DNA from: Armadillidium nasatum
Taxonomy: Eukaryota; Arthropoda; Malacostraca; Isopoda; Armadillidiidae
Direction of reading: 5' to 3'
DNA: 35,000 bases
Assembly: GCA_009176605.1 (NCBI GenBank)
Contig: SEYY01008539.1
Span: forward strand, 1-35,000
A program made the translations under genes and the position numbers. The notes under the pieces are model-generated. The model did no database searches. It was not told the DNA's origin and was given only the letters and a program-made list of their open reading frames with translations. This document shows, in pieces, positions 1 to 31,149 of this stretch. Position 1 is the stretch's first letter. The number at the start of each line of letters is the position of its first letter.

Positions 1-2052
<2,052 letters not shown>

Positions 2053-2298
2053 AAATAAAATTGAGATTCATCTTGTAATTTTATAAAATTCCTTACAAGG
2101 AAGTAGGGAATCTGAGAGACATTGCACTTTTGACCTTGAACATTAAAAAAAAAAAAAAAATAATTAAGGAGTTAGAATAAATCATATTATCAAACTGCAA
2201 GGATCAAAACTTAAAAATTTACATTCTAGATTTTTATTTCTTGAAAATGTCTGCAAATCCAGAACCAATCGAAACTAAAGCTGGACATCCACCTGCTT
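2053..2298 (+). CDS. DAP: Probable 5' exon of death-associated protein 1 (DAP); coding part 2247-2298
   Basis: The ATG at 2247 opens 17 codons reading MSANPEPIETKAGHPPA, then one base, then a GTAAG donor at 2299. The block ETKAGHPPA is, from memory, identical to the start of vertebrate DAP, where the text continues VKAGG. DAP is a small, proline-rich, largely disordered protein linked to interferon-gamma-induced cell death and to mTOR-regulated autophagy. The ATG context (GAAAATG) is reasonable. Upstream, a pyrimidine-rich tract ending in CAG at 2052 makes 2053 a plausible exon start with about 190 bases of 5' UTR, including a run of 16-17 A near 2145. The coding exon ends in phase 1 with T, whereas a Val next would need G; the next residue may differ in this species. 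No further DAP exon was seen, so the rest may lie beyond the window, or this may be a stranded fragment. The call rests on a short match. Confidence 0.6.
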
Positions 2299-2718
2299 GT
2301 AAGCTATTTATTGTTTTGATTTACACATTATTATCCTTTACATGAATTTTTTAATATTTTATTTCCATTAATCTGGTGTATTGTGCACATTGTTAGGACT
2401 GCTATAACTAAAAAAGAAAATATACAACTAATTTCTCTTCATAAGCAGGCTAGGTTTGTTAGGGTTACATGTACAAATTTAGTGACATAGTAACTAATGA
2501 TGGAATATGAAAAATGTTTGTTAATTGTATAGCTTCTCAAAGTCATTTTTACTTTGCCATAATATGTTGAGTTCCAAATGTCAGTAGGAAAATTATTTAA
2601 AATTAAAATCTTTATAAAATGAAAAAGTTTGATACTTAGAGCTAAAAGCTACACTTTACCATTTTTATGCAAATTTTATGATACTTTAAATGCAGTAAAG
2701 ATTATTAATCATGGTTCA
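2299..2718. other. AT-rich sequence after the DAP-like exon, presumed intron
   Basis: Starts with the GTAAGC donor of the DAP-like exon. No further exon, repeat or transposon could be recognised. Confidence 0.45.
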
Positions 2719-4320
2719 TCTCTTATCTAGATATAGTTGTTATTCAAAATATAGACTGTAAATGTGATGTATGTTGAAGAAAAATGATAAAAATAGGTTG
2801 GAAAATCAAATTCAACAAATTTAAAAATGGTTAAAGTACTAAAAATCCTATTATTAAATGATATAGTAAATATGTAGGGTTTGTCTCTTACCTAGTATCT
2901 AGTTGTTACTCAAAATATAAACTGGAAATGTAATGTATATTGAAGAAAAATAATGAAAAAGGGTTGAAAAATCAAATTTGCTAAATTAAACTGAACTTAA
3001 GGTAGTAAAAATAGATTTTGAACATCATAAAGCTTTGCTTTCGTTTGCAACTTTGACAATATGAAGTAAGAAATTGGGTTGAGAAAGATAATTAGAAAAT
3101 ACATCGATACTGATGTAGGAATAATGTTAAATCTAGCAAACTTGTTCAACTGAAGCTAACTTTCACTTAAAGGGTAAATGTATACTAACGGTCAGTAAAT
3201 ATGCCTAACCAAAATTAAAAAAATAGTGCTAAAATATATTTTTAATGTATTTCAAATATCTAGCAATAATGTTATGAAATATCGATAATTTTTGTGAAGT
3301 TATTCTCTACAAATATCGCTATAAGGCGTAAGCATATTCAGAGTAGTTGGCGAAATTATATATAGTTTATGATTTTTTTAGTACTTTAATTATTTTTAAA
3401 TTTATTAACTTTGGTTTTCTGAATAATTTTTTTTTGTTTTTCTTCAGTATACATTACATTTTTAGTTTATATTTGAATAACAACTAAATACCAGGTAAGA
3501 GGTGAACCCTGCATAACCAATCATATAATTAGGCTAACTATACTGAACATGCCTGCACCTTATAGCGATATAGGAAAAGAATGACATCTCAAAAATTTAA
3601 AATATTGATATTTCATAATGTTGAGGACTAGATATTTGAAATACTTTAAAAGTACATTTTTGCACCTTTTTATTTTTATTTAGGTTAGGCCCATTTGCTG
3701 GCCATTAGTGTACATTTTCCCTTCAAGTCAAGGTTAGGTTAAGTTGAAGTAGTTTGTTAGATTTAACAATTTATATACAAACATTAGTATCGATATATTT
3801 TCTGATTATCTTTCTCCACCCAATTTCTTACATCATATTGTCAAAGTTGCAGATGAAAGCCAAGCTTTATGATGTTTGAAATCTATTTTTACCACCTTAA
3901 GTGTATTTTAATATAGTAAATTTGTTTTTCTGACCCATTTTTATTGTTTCTCTTCAATATAAATTACATTTCCAGTTTATATTTTGAAAAACAATTAAAT
4001 ACTAGGTAAGAGACAAACCATGCATAAAATTTGCTATATCATAAGAATGTTTAAGAAAAATAAGAGAAAATAAAAAATCATATGAACCTATCAATGACTG
4101 CCCTATATGAAATGAGTCTATATATAGTTTAAATCTCTTATCTGGTATTTAGCTATTAATCAAAATATAAACTTGGAAATGAAATTTATATTAAAGAAAA
4201 TTAAAATTCATGATATATTATGATATAAAAAGGCCAACTATACTGAATTTAAGAACACTTTATAGTGATATTGGCATAGAATTACATCTCAAAAAATATC
4301 AATATTTTTTGTGATGTCGG
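2719..4320. repeat. Cluster of related repeat units in both orientations, with a long inverted repeat
   Basis: A diagnostic unit beginning TCTTACCTAGTATTTAGTTG and continuing through AAATATAAACTGGAAATGTAATG to TGAAGAAAA occurs five times. It is on the plus strand near 2719, 2884 and 4134, and on the minus strand ending near 3502 and 4013. The stretch 2870-3355 is inversely repeated by 3540-4030, with about 490 bases per arm and a spacer of about 185. Shared landmarks include CATCATAAAGCTT, CAACTTTGACAATATGA and AAGAAATTGGGT. The right end (4225-4320) repeats part of the right arm again. Arms are clearly diverged, so this is old. It resembles a nested or foldback non-autonomous DNA element, but no target duplication or transposase was seen. 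Confidence 0.75.
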
Positions 4321-4408
4321 AATTTGTAGCCCCATCCCTTCTCTATACATCACCAAAAATAAGAAATGTTAGTTATTTTTTTTTTAAAGTGTTTTGTCCG
4401 AAAAGGTG

Positions 4409-4445
<37 letters not shown>

Positions 4446-4724
4446 TTTCAATAGTTTGTTAGTTTTTGAGCTTATAACATTTTTGTATAACTCTGGGAAC
4501 AAAAGTTTGTTAGAAGCTTTTGTAGCCCATAGAATTCTGAATATGCATCCAAATTTCAGAACATTCCAAAAAGTGATTTGGCCCTCCTTTCAAAAAAAAA
4601 AAAAAAAAGTCAAATTTAAAAAAAACTTGTAGACTGAAAATCTAGAAATGGATTTTTCAACCAGGAAAGATATACCCTGAAATTTTCCCGGTCGTTATAG
4701 AGCTACTGATGTAGAGGACCACCA
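4321..4724. other. A-rich tracts and unrecognised sequence
   Basis: Holds an A-run of about 29 near 4412-4440 followed by T7, and a second A-run at about 4592-4608. The 88-codon plus-strand frame here reads as Lys runs through these tracts and is not convincing as a gene. Confidence 0.5.
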
Positions 4725-5756
4725 TTTATCCTTTAAATCTATTAATAGTGGTGCTCCTCACGATTCTCTTTTATCCACAACACTTTTCATTAATGCTTCG
4801 TTGCTCCTTCCCCTATCCACTCTTATGCTCATTACTCTATCGTTCATTACTCCTTTCAGGTTGAAAGAAGCCCCTCCCAGCAAAAGTTTATTGAGGCTAA
4901 AATGGTGGCCTTGGAGCGACTAACCTCTGATCTTAATCGTATTTCAAAATGGACCAGCAAATATATGGTTAGTTTCAATGCCTCAGAAAAATCAGTTCCT
5001 CCATCTCTTTACACGACACAGCCTTCCACACAACTATAACATCTTCTTCAAAAACACACAACTCAATCCTTCATCTCTCCTTAATATTCTCGATGTTTCT
5101 TTCTTGTGAGCTTTCTTGGAAGGATACCATTAATTCTCTGTCAAAGCAAGCTTCTATATAAGAGGTTGGTGTTTTGAAGCTTTAGAATTTCTTTACACTA
5201 CCCCAGTTGCTTTCTCTTTATAGAGGTGTTTTTCGCCCCTGTAGGGAGCACGCCTCACACATCTGGGGTGGCTCGACTCATACAGCTCTCCTTGTGAAGG
5301 TGTCTAGTGCTTTTCGTTTTATCAACTCTCGTGCTCTCACTATTTCCTTCCAATCTCTTTTTGTCAATCGAATTGTTGCTTCACTCTCTCTTTATATTAT
5401 TTCCATTACAATGGACACTGCTCTTCTGAACTCTCCCATCGCATTCCTCCTCCACTGAGAAAGACTCGTGCGACACATCTTTCAACATAAATCCATTAAA
5501 TCTATTTAAATCTTTCACACTCTCTTTCTCTGTCCAACTCACTGATCCCAGATTTAACCACTATGCTCAGATTTACATTCACTCTTCTGGTAAAGTCTGG
5601 AGCATACTCCTTTTATCTTTTTTCCCAAATTCCTTTGACTTTCATACTTTCAAGCGCAGTGTATCGAGACATAAAATGAGTTTAACGATTAGGTTCCGAT
5701 ATTGCCCCAAATTTGGTAGAAATTGGTAGGCCTCTGGACGTTGTCCACCAGTGGAC
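4725..5756 (+). mobile_element. Jockey-like LINE, 3' fragment of reverse transcriptase ORF2 and 3' end
   Basis: The fragment starts within RT motif B (INSGAPHDS against the usual NSGVPQGS) and runs to the element's 3' end. The catalytic motif C that should read YADDS reads YAHYS here, so the copy is dead. Downstream, in shifting frames, it carries the region after the RT typical of this family: a TSDLNRISKW block, an RPCREHASHIWGGSTHTALL block near 5230-5300, and a final FDFHTFKR block near 5635-5660. Several frameshifts and stops break the frame. The 3' end shares the GGTAGGCC...CCACCAG sequence with the copy ending at 30716 and runs straight into CA/TA repeats. Confidence 0.85.
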
Positions 5757-5762
5757 ACACAA

Positions 5763-5828
<66 letters not shown>
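5755..5828. repeat. Compound (CA)n(TA)n microsatellite on a LINE 3' end
   Basis: About 34 bases of AC repeat followed by about 40 bases of TA repeat, starting at the 3' terminus of the LINE fragment to its left. Confidence 0.95.
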
Positions 5829-5833
<5 letters not shown>

Positions 5834-6089
5834 TCGACACGTATGTCGATGTGAATTCTGACATCTCAATTATTAATTACAGTTCTATAACAGCTACTGT
5901 TTGTATTCAGGGATTGATGTGAATATGCAAATGTTATTATTTATATTTAAAAAAATAAATATTAGGAAAAAACACCAAAGTTTAGGAAGTTATGTCACTA
6001 TAAACACATCAAATTATCAGTTTTCCTATTTGGATCAAAACTAAATAATAACGTGTATACGAGCACCTTTCATCCTCTTCAAAATTAAA
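5829..6089. other. Unrecognised AT-rich spacer between two LINE fragments
   Basis: No gene or repeat was recognised. The sequence includes a short ATTTAAAAAAATAAATATT tract near 5942. Confidence 0.5.
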
Positions 6090-8135
6090 ACATTTAGTTT
6101 ATCAGACTCCAATATCTTTCCAGAGAGCTGTAAAGAGAAAGGATGAGACTGAGGATGATGATGAGGTGGGTGTCGCAATGGAGTGTTATATGATTGAAAC
6201 AATCAAAAGAGCAGTGTAGTATAGATAGAGAGTGACGCAACAATTCGATGGGCAGAAATAGAAAGAGGAGAATAAGTAAGAGCAAAACAGTTGAAAAGAC
6301 GACAAACCAAAGATCACACACACCCTTCAATGAGAACTGTGTGAACGAAGCTACCCTGTAGATATGAGCCATACTCTACACTAGCACTAACAATCTCCTT
6401 AAAAAAGCAATTAAGGTGTCTCAAACATACAACTTCATAGAAGCTTGTTTAGAAAAAGAAATATGTTTCGAGTTGCGTGTTTCCAAAGGTGGTATAGTTG
6501 TGCTGAAAATTACGTCTAGTAGAAAGTGAAGCAACTGTGGTTCTAAGAAATTGAAAACGACCATGGGTTCTCTTCCTCAATTAGAAATCAGAGAAAGATC
6601 AGATCTTAGTTGCTCCAGTCATCCAAGGAACAATTAATGATTACACCTTTCAAAATAAAAGGAGTAATGATATGCAAATTCGTCGGCATAGGAGTGAATA
6701 GGTTATGAGGTAATAAAGAAGCGGCTCTTTAATGAAAAATTGAAAAAATATTGAGGATAGTATAAATTCGTGAGAAACACCTTTATTAATAGATGTAAAG
6801 GATAAACCAAGTTCCTCTACAATAACAGCTAAAGAAATACAGGAAAAAAGTAATGAAAGAGAAAGTTACAGTGAGGAGGATAAATAACGAAAGAGAAGTT
6901 CAGAAATCAAAACTTAGTACCAAAATATTTCGAAGGTATTTGGTACGTCTAGCACTACAACAAAAGATTCACCAAAATGCTGAAGATCAGAGGATCAGAA
7001 GCCAGAGAGTTGTGAAATATTACCATTACGGCATTCCTTACGAAAACCATATTGACGACCAGAGATAAAGCTAGAATTTAATTGTCTCGAAATCTTTTGT
7101 TTGTGGGGGTGGGAGGGGGAGGGATAGTTCACAATACTATATCCCTACTTTGGTAGGGATATAGTATTGCCAACAAAATTTCAATTGCTTTTTCACATTT
7201 ATGATGTAATGTAAATTACATCATAAAGTAAAATTTTGAAAGAATGGAGTTTATAGAAATAGGAAGATAGTAAGAGGACTGAAATTGGTTTTCTTTTTTC
7301 AGCACTGGCTGAATGAGCTCATGTTTCTAACATTCGCGATAGGATATCAGGAAGATATAGTTTGTCAAAACAGTATGCAAGTTAAAAAAGCAAGTTTTGT
7401 AAGGAAAATGAGGTACCATCTGAACGGAACACCTTCTTAATGTAAATCTGTGAGTGAGCAGAAATAATGTCTTCATCCATAAATGAGTTGGCGGATTGGG
7501 AAGAAGTAGAATAGATTTGTAATCATCTAAGGTATAATTATGGGCAAAAGCATAAACAGCAGTCATGCGGAATATAAGAGTAGTTAAAAGAGGAAGGAGC
7601 AAAGTTAGAGTTGAAATTTTTTTTTTTTTGCATAATATTATTAGGAAATGCGCATGGAAGAGGAGCCAGAAAGATTATACTATTTTCTACGAAGAAAATA
7701 TTTTTTAGTGTTACAGAGAAAAGATTTTGCCAATTCCTGGAATAAATATAAATTACCCAAGACAAGACAAGGGTAATTCTTGAAGTGAGCAATTCTGCAC
7801 CGAAATGCCAATATGGTTTCCTCATGATAGTCAGTGGAACTTCTTGAGGAAGACTTTAACGAAAGGAAGTGTATTCAGAGATAAGAATGGGATCGGAAGA
7901 ACCTAGTAGTAGAAAGGGCTTAACGGTATAAGGAGTTGAATTATAAGTTGGGTTCATCTCCAAGGGGATAAGGAATACGAGTAAGGCGTTCTACCATCTG
8001 TTCAATATTATTTTTGGATACAGATATGGAAGGGAAGATCACCAGCTTTATCTTGAGGAACATAAAAGGCAAATGACGGTGGAGAACATTGAAATTACAT
8101 AAAATAATGATCTCAGAAAATGAAAAAGAGAGAAT
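6090..8135 (-). mobile_element. Heavily decayed jockey/CR1-like LINE (endonuclease end, RT and C-terminal region)
   Basis: Read on the minus strand from high to low coordinates. Around 8010-7940 lies EQMVERLTRIP followed, after a frameshift, by NSTPYTVKPFLLLGSSDPIL, which is the end of the AP-type endonuclease domain. Near 7825 follows a linker block YWHF, near 7290 the RT entry LIQPVLKK, and near 7065 a degraded QYGFRK block. The C-terminal IWGG-type region is only vaguely visible around 6090-6400. Many stops and frameshifts are present, so no long frame survives. Two perfect hairpins at 7132-7227 interrupt the RT region. A small related fragment lies at 11118-11185. Confidence 0.7.
7132..7227. 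repeat. Two adjacent perfect hairpins inside the LINE
   Basis: The first hairpin has a 17-bp stem (7132-7148 with 7153-7169) and a four-base loop TTTG. The second has a 13-bp stem (7198-7210 with 7215-7227) and a four-base loop GTAA. Both stems are perfect. They lie between the RT blocks at 7290 and 7065, so they look like an insertion into the LINE. Part of the first stem (TATCCCTACTTTGG) recurs at about 9270. Confidence 0.9.
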
Positions 8136-11117
8136 GTGCTCTCTTTTTCAGTTTAGAAAGTTGAAGAATTTAGGATAGTTAATAAAGTTATGAGATAAAT
8201 AAACATAACTTATTATTAATTTTAGTATGACTATACCTGTTCGAGTTTATCATATTACTAAAATCATCAGCTTGACATCAATATTATCATTGGTTTTCTC
8301 TTGATTTTAAGTACTTGCATAGTCACTTTTTAAAAGAATATAATTCCGGTTATTTATGCACATTTCAAAGTCTGAAAATTTTGACTTCAAAATATATGTA
8401 AAAGATAAATTAACATACCACATCAAATTCAATCCATTACCCAACTATCGGCAAGTTAGATAAAGATAATTGCAAAACTAATGCATTATATGGACAAAAG
8501 CTTTTGTGATCTAAAAATTTAAAACACAAAGAGGGTCGTTCAATCCATACAAATTAATGAGTACATTTCTTAATATAATCTATGCAGAGTTTTGATGCTC
8601 TTTTTAACTATAATAAAATTAAGTATATCACAGGTGAATAAAGTAAGTGTTGCTTGAATTGTAATAATTGATCATTGAAGAATTTTGGATGATGGGGCCT
8701 CCGAAAAAAATGGCTCAAATTAAATCACGTATCGTTTCTCACAAATCATAAGTTTTTGTTTTCAATGAACCTAAATATGATATATATGTATATTTTATTA
8801 TTAATTTTATGAAATAACCACTTTTTGTAGTTTGTTATACATTAATATTTTTAAATATACAATTGTGAAATTTGTTTCTATACAATAAAATAAATATCAG
8901 TCATTATTTATGACACTCAGCTATCAAATATAATGACTCATTCCTTATTTCGTCTTCCCTATATAGTAACAAAAAATCTTCACATTTGCTTTGAAAACTT
9001 TATGTGAAAATAAGATTGTCATGAATTTCCTCAAATTGAGTATTGTAATCAAACTCTTCATACCTAAATATTTTGTCATTTAGTTGTGTGAAATTTTGTA
9101 GAACTTAACTTACTTCTCATCTTTTGAAGTGATGTTGTTTGTATTCTTGTGTTTGTAAGTTGCTAAATGGCCTCAAGGTATTGTATTAATTCAGTATTAA
9201 TATAATTGACATGAGTTTGTGGTGAAGAAACAATAGTGGAATAATACAACCTTTGCTAGGAAAGTGTTTTATCCCTACTTTGGAGTAATACTGAGTGACA
9301 AAGATAAAAGTTTTCTTTATTTGTCTGAAAGAACTCGGATAATGGACGCATTATAGGGCTTTGCCCGTGAGTGGTGGTGACGTGTGAATGGAAAAAAATA
9401 GTAAAAGCTTGCTTTTTAGTTTAGAGTCCCAGTGATCTGAAGGGACCACAAAACCACACTGACGATTACAATTTTTGCTAATGTAATGCTTAAGTATTTA
9501 ATTTAAAGAATATGAAAGAGAATGTGTGTCCGAATATATCTGCAATACACTTGTAACTCATGCCCCTGCTACACTTGCTTCATGTTTCATTAGTTTAAGA
9601 AAAACTAGTTGATGCACTTAATTAAAGACTGTGTAACATAGTCTCACGATGACGATAATGGTCAGTTTCATGATGCTTCTTGTAGATCAGAACTCTAACT
9701 TTTCCAGAATGCGAAATGGATGACCAATACAGAGAATTTGGTTATATAAAGATTCAGCGGAACGTTTAGGCTTTAGACTAAGAGAAAATATTTACTGTCT
9801 GTTGGCATTTCTTTCTCATTGTTCAGAAACAGAGGAAAAGTTTTTTCCTTCAAACATTTCTGAAAACTGTGCGACCTAGTTTATTGTAATAATCTTGCTG
9901 GTGTGATGTAATAGTTTATGACGTGAATGAGTGGGAGCATTTCATTAATTCATTTAAGAAAAATATCAAAACTTCTTTTCACAGTGAAAGTATATAAACT
10001 TCAATGGTTGTTAAACATTTCCTGTATCTGAAAGTATTCTGCAGTAATTTTGAAGTAATTCTGACGAATGCCGTATTATGAATGAGCAATATGCTGCGGT
10101 CCTAAAGTAATTTGTAAGCTACTTTAACAGCAGGTAGAATAACAAAATATCTATATTTCTTTTGTAAGTGATATAACCGGGATGAAAAAGAATACTGGAC
10201 CAAGAAGACGTAGCCAAGTAGAGAATTATTACAACCTGGAAGCAAAAATATAATTCAACAAAGGTTTAGTGATCCGCAAAAGTCCTCCTACCTCCTCTCC
10301 ATGTAAAACTGGATTTGAAAAAAAAATTATAAAAAATTTAAAAAGAAAAGAAGCGTTTTAAATACATATGTAACAAGTTTCCAGAACTGTCAAAGGGAAA
10401 TTAAAAGGTGCATACGTCTCGAGAAAGTTGGAAGCTTTTAAACAAGAGTATTCGGAATCAGAATGGAGAAAGTTGAAAAGAGGAATGGGAAGCGTTGAAA
10501 GAAGTTATAGAAAAATATTTAAGAAACAAGAATGACTCAAATTTTAAGTGTATAGTGGAAAGTACGATAAGAAAATGAATATACTTGGATTGTTCAATTA
10601 GTTTAGACTCACTTTCTACATTTTGATACTTACTTCTCCGAAAATATCGGAGTCGTAAGTGAAGATCGCAGATCACGTTGGAAATTTCATCAGAATATAA
10701 AGGTGATGGAATGTAAATACCAGGGAAAGGAAACTTCAACGTCATTGCGCACCACTGTTGGATTTGGAATATAGATAATATGCATGCTACCTACAAAAAG
10801 TAAGTAGCATGGAAGGAAAACAAAAAAGCAAAATAAACCTTTGTAAAGTTAACACTATCTAAACACATTGTCCTTTCCTATAATCTCAATATATTTTACA
10901 AATTATGTGCCTTTTTATAAGTATGTTCAAAGCATTATACTTGAGAAATCAGTGTTACTTCATTTAGTAACTCAGCATTCAGAACAATCCTTGCGTGATA
11001 AAGATTGTACTTGAAATCGGCACAATTGCTAGCATAAAAATAAATATTTTTTTTAAATACATTTCAGTGACTTTAATTTCTTAGGCATGTGAAATCGACT
11101 AAGCTATCAATATATGA
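8136..11117. other. Long AT-rich stretch with no recognised gene
   Basis: I see no exon with splice sites, no transposon domain and no sizeable repeat here. The TATCCCTACTTTGG motif near 9270 echoes the hairpin at 7138. A 95-codon minus-strand frame at 10458-10745 has no recognisable domain and is probably chance. The stretch lies downstream of the receptor gene's last recognised exon. Confidence 0.5.
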
Positions 11118-11185
11118 GTCATCTCCAAAGGGATCAGGAATACGAGTAAGGCGTTGTACCATTTGTTCAAGATCATTTTGGATAA
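11118..11185 (-). mobile_element. Short LINE fragment (endonuclease end)
   Basis: The minus strand reads LEQMVQRLTRIPDPFGDDS, nearly the same as the block at 7945-8010 in the larger LINE (EQMVERLTRIP). Only this short piece is present, ending about 70 bases from the receptor's terminal exon. Confidence 0.7.
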
Positions 11186-11251
11186 TCTTGAGCAAATTAA
11201 AAAGATCTTAAAATTTAAATTTATCAAAAATATAACTTTAATTATTAATCA

Positions 11252-28450
<17,199 letters not shown>

Positions 28451-28469
28451 AAAATATGACATGCGATCC

Positions 28470-29190
<721 letters not shown>

Positions 29191-29298
29191 GTCGGAAATA
29201 GTGTATGAAACGTTCACATTGAATTAAATGAGTATGTGGAAACGCTTGGTACTAACATTTCTAATTAGATTAAGATTCTCTAGGAAAGAAGCTATCTC

Positions 29299-29401
<103 letters not shown>

Positions 29402-29671
29402 TAAAATTATAATTTCTTCTAAAGACGTCACTTCTGCTCTCTCTGAGCTTAACACTAAGAAGGCGTACGGTCCTGATGGTATTCCTCCTGTGGTTCTCAA
29501 AACTTGTGCTTCTGAGCTTGCACTCTGCCTTGGTAAACTTTTTTGTCTATGTCTTTCTTCTTCAACCTTCCCTTCTTGCTGGAAACGTGCGCTTATTCAG
29601 CCTGTGCCGAAGAAGGGGGACCTCTCAACCTTCTAACTATCGTCCATTTCTTTAACCTCCGTTCTTTCAAA

Positions 29672-29713
29672 AGTTTTCCAATCTATACTTAACAGTTTTC
29701 CAATCTATACTTA
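29672..29713 (+). repeat. 22-bp tandem duplication at the LINE deletion junction
   Basis: AGTTTTCCAATCTATACTTA occurs at 29672-29691 and again at 29694-29713, separated by AC. It sits exactly where the RT palm is missing. Confidence 0.95.
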
Positions 29714-30661
29714 TCTGTCCTATCACCAACACTTTTTCTGCTTTTCATTAATGACCTTCTTTCTGTTACTTCACCTCCTATCCACTCCTATGCTGATGAC
29801 TCCGCCTTTCATTACTCTTTTCAATTTGGAAGGCGCCCTTCCCAACGACAGTTAATAGACGCAAGGAAGGTAGCCTTGCAGCAGCTGACCTCTGATCTAT
29901 CTCGCATTTCAAATTGGGGCAGAGAAATATGGTTGTTTTCAATGCCACCAAAACTCAATTCCTCCATCTCTCTACTCGACACAATCTTCCACACAACTAT
30001 GATATCTTCTTCGAAAACACACAACTCAAACCTTCATCTCTCTTTAATATTCTTGGTATTTCTTTTTCTCGTGATCTTTCTTGGAAAGATCACATTACCT
30101 CTCTTTTTCAACAAGCTTCTAAGAGGTTAGGTGTTCTGAGGCGCCTTCAGTATTTCTTCACACCACCCGAGTTGCTTGCTCTGTATTGGGGTGTTGTTCA
30201 CCCTTGTATGGAGTATGCGTCAAACATCTGGGGTGGTTCCATTCATACAGCTATCCTTGAGCAGGTGGAGTCTAGGGCTTTTCTACTTATCACTTATCTC
30301 CTGCTCTCACTAATTCTCTCCAATCTCTATCTGCCCGTCGAACTGTTGCGTCACTCTCTCTATACTATCAATATTATAATGGACACTGCTCTTCTGAACT
30401 CTCTCGTCACATACCTCCTCCATTGAGAAGTGCTCGTGCGACTCGTCTTTCTACACAGTCTCATCCTTTCTCTATCCAACTCTCTGACCCTAGACTTAAC
30501 CACTATGCTCAATCTTACATGTACTCTTCTTGTAAAGTCTGGAACACACTCCTTTCATCTATGTTCCCAACTTCCTTTGACTTACACACCTTCAAACGTC
30601 GTGTATCAGGTCACGTCGGCTTTTAATTTTAATTTGACCTAATTTCCGTCTTTCCCCTTGT

Positions 30662-30706
30662 CTCTGGTGGAGTTTTTGGTAGGCCACTGGCCTTTGCCCA
30701 CCAGAG
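30662..30706 (+). other. Nested hairpin in the LINE 3' UTR
   Basis: Outer stem CTCTGGTGG (30662-30670) pairs perfectly with CCACCAGAG (30698-30706). Inside the loop, AGGCC (30681-30685) pairs with GGCCT (30689-30693) around ACT. LINE RTs of several clades recognise a 3' stem-loop of their own RNA, so this may be that signal. The related copy ending at 5756 keeps the right half only in part. Confidence 0.75.
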
Positions 30707-30713
30707 GTGAGAT

Positions 30714-30998
<285 letters not shown>

Positions 30999-31149
30999 CG
31001 GGCCAATATTTTATAATAATTAATATAGTAATCAGTAATACTAAAGGAATGCATCAATATAAAATAGTTATAAGTTTCTTTAAATATTTATTTTTAAGTA
31101 ACATTTTCACAATGAAAACCAGGCCATGTAATAAATCATCAGTATTAAA

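Noticed and set aside
4366-4632. 88-codon plus-strand frame
   Set aside because: It is carried by poly(A) tracts read as Lys, with no domain and no splice or start support.
6853-7068. 71-codon plus-strand frame
   Set aside because: It is antisense to the degraded QYGFRK region of the minus-strand LINE.
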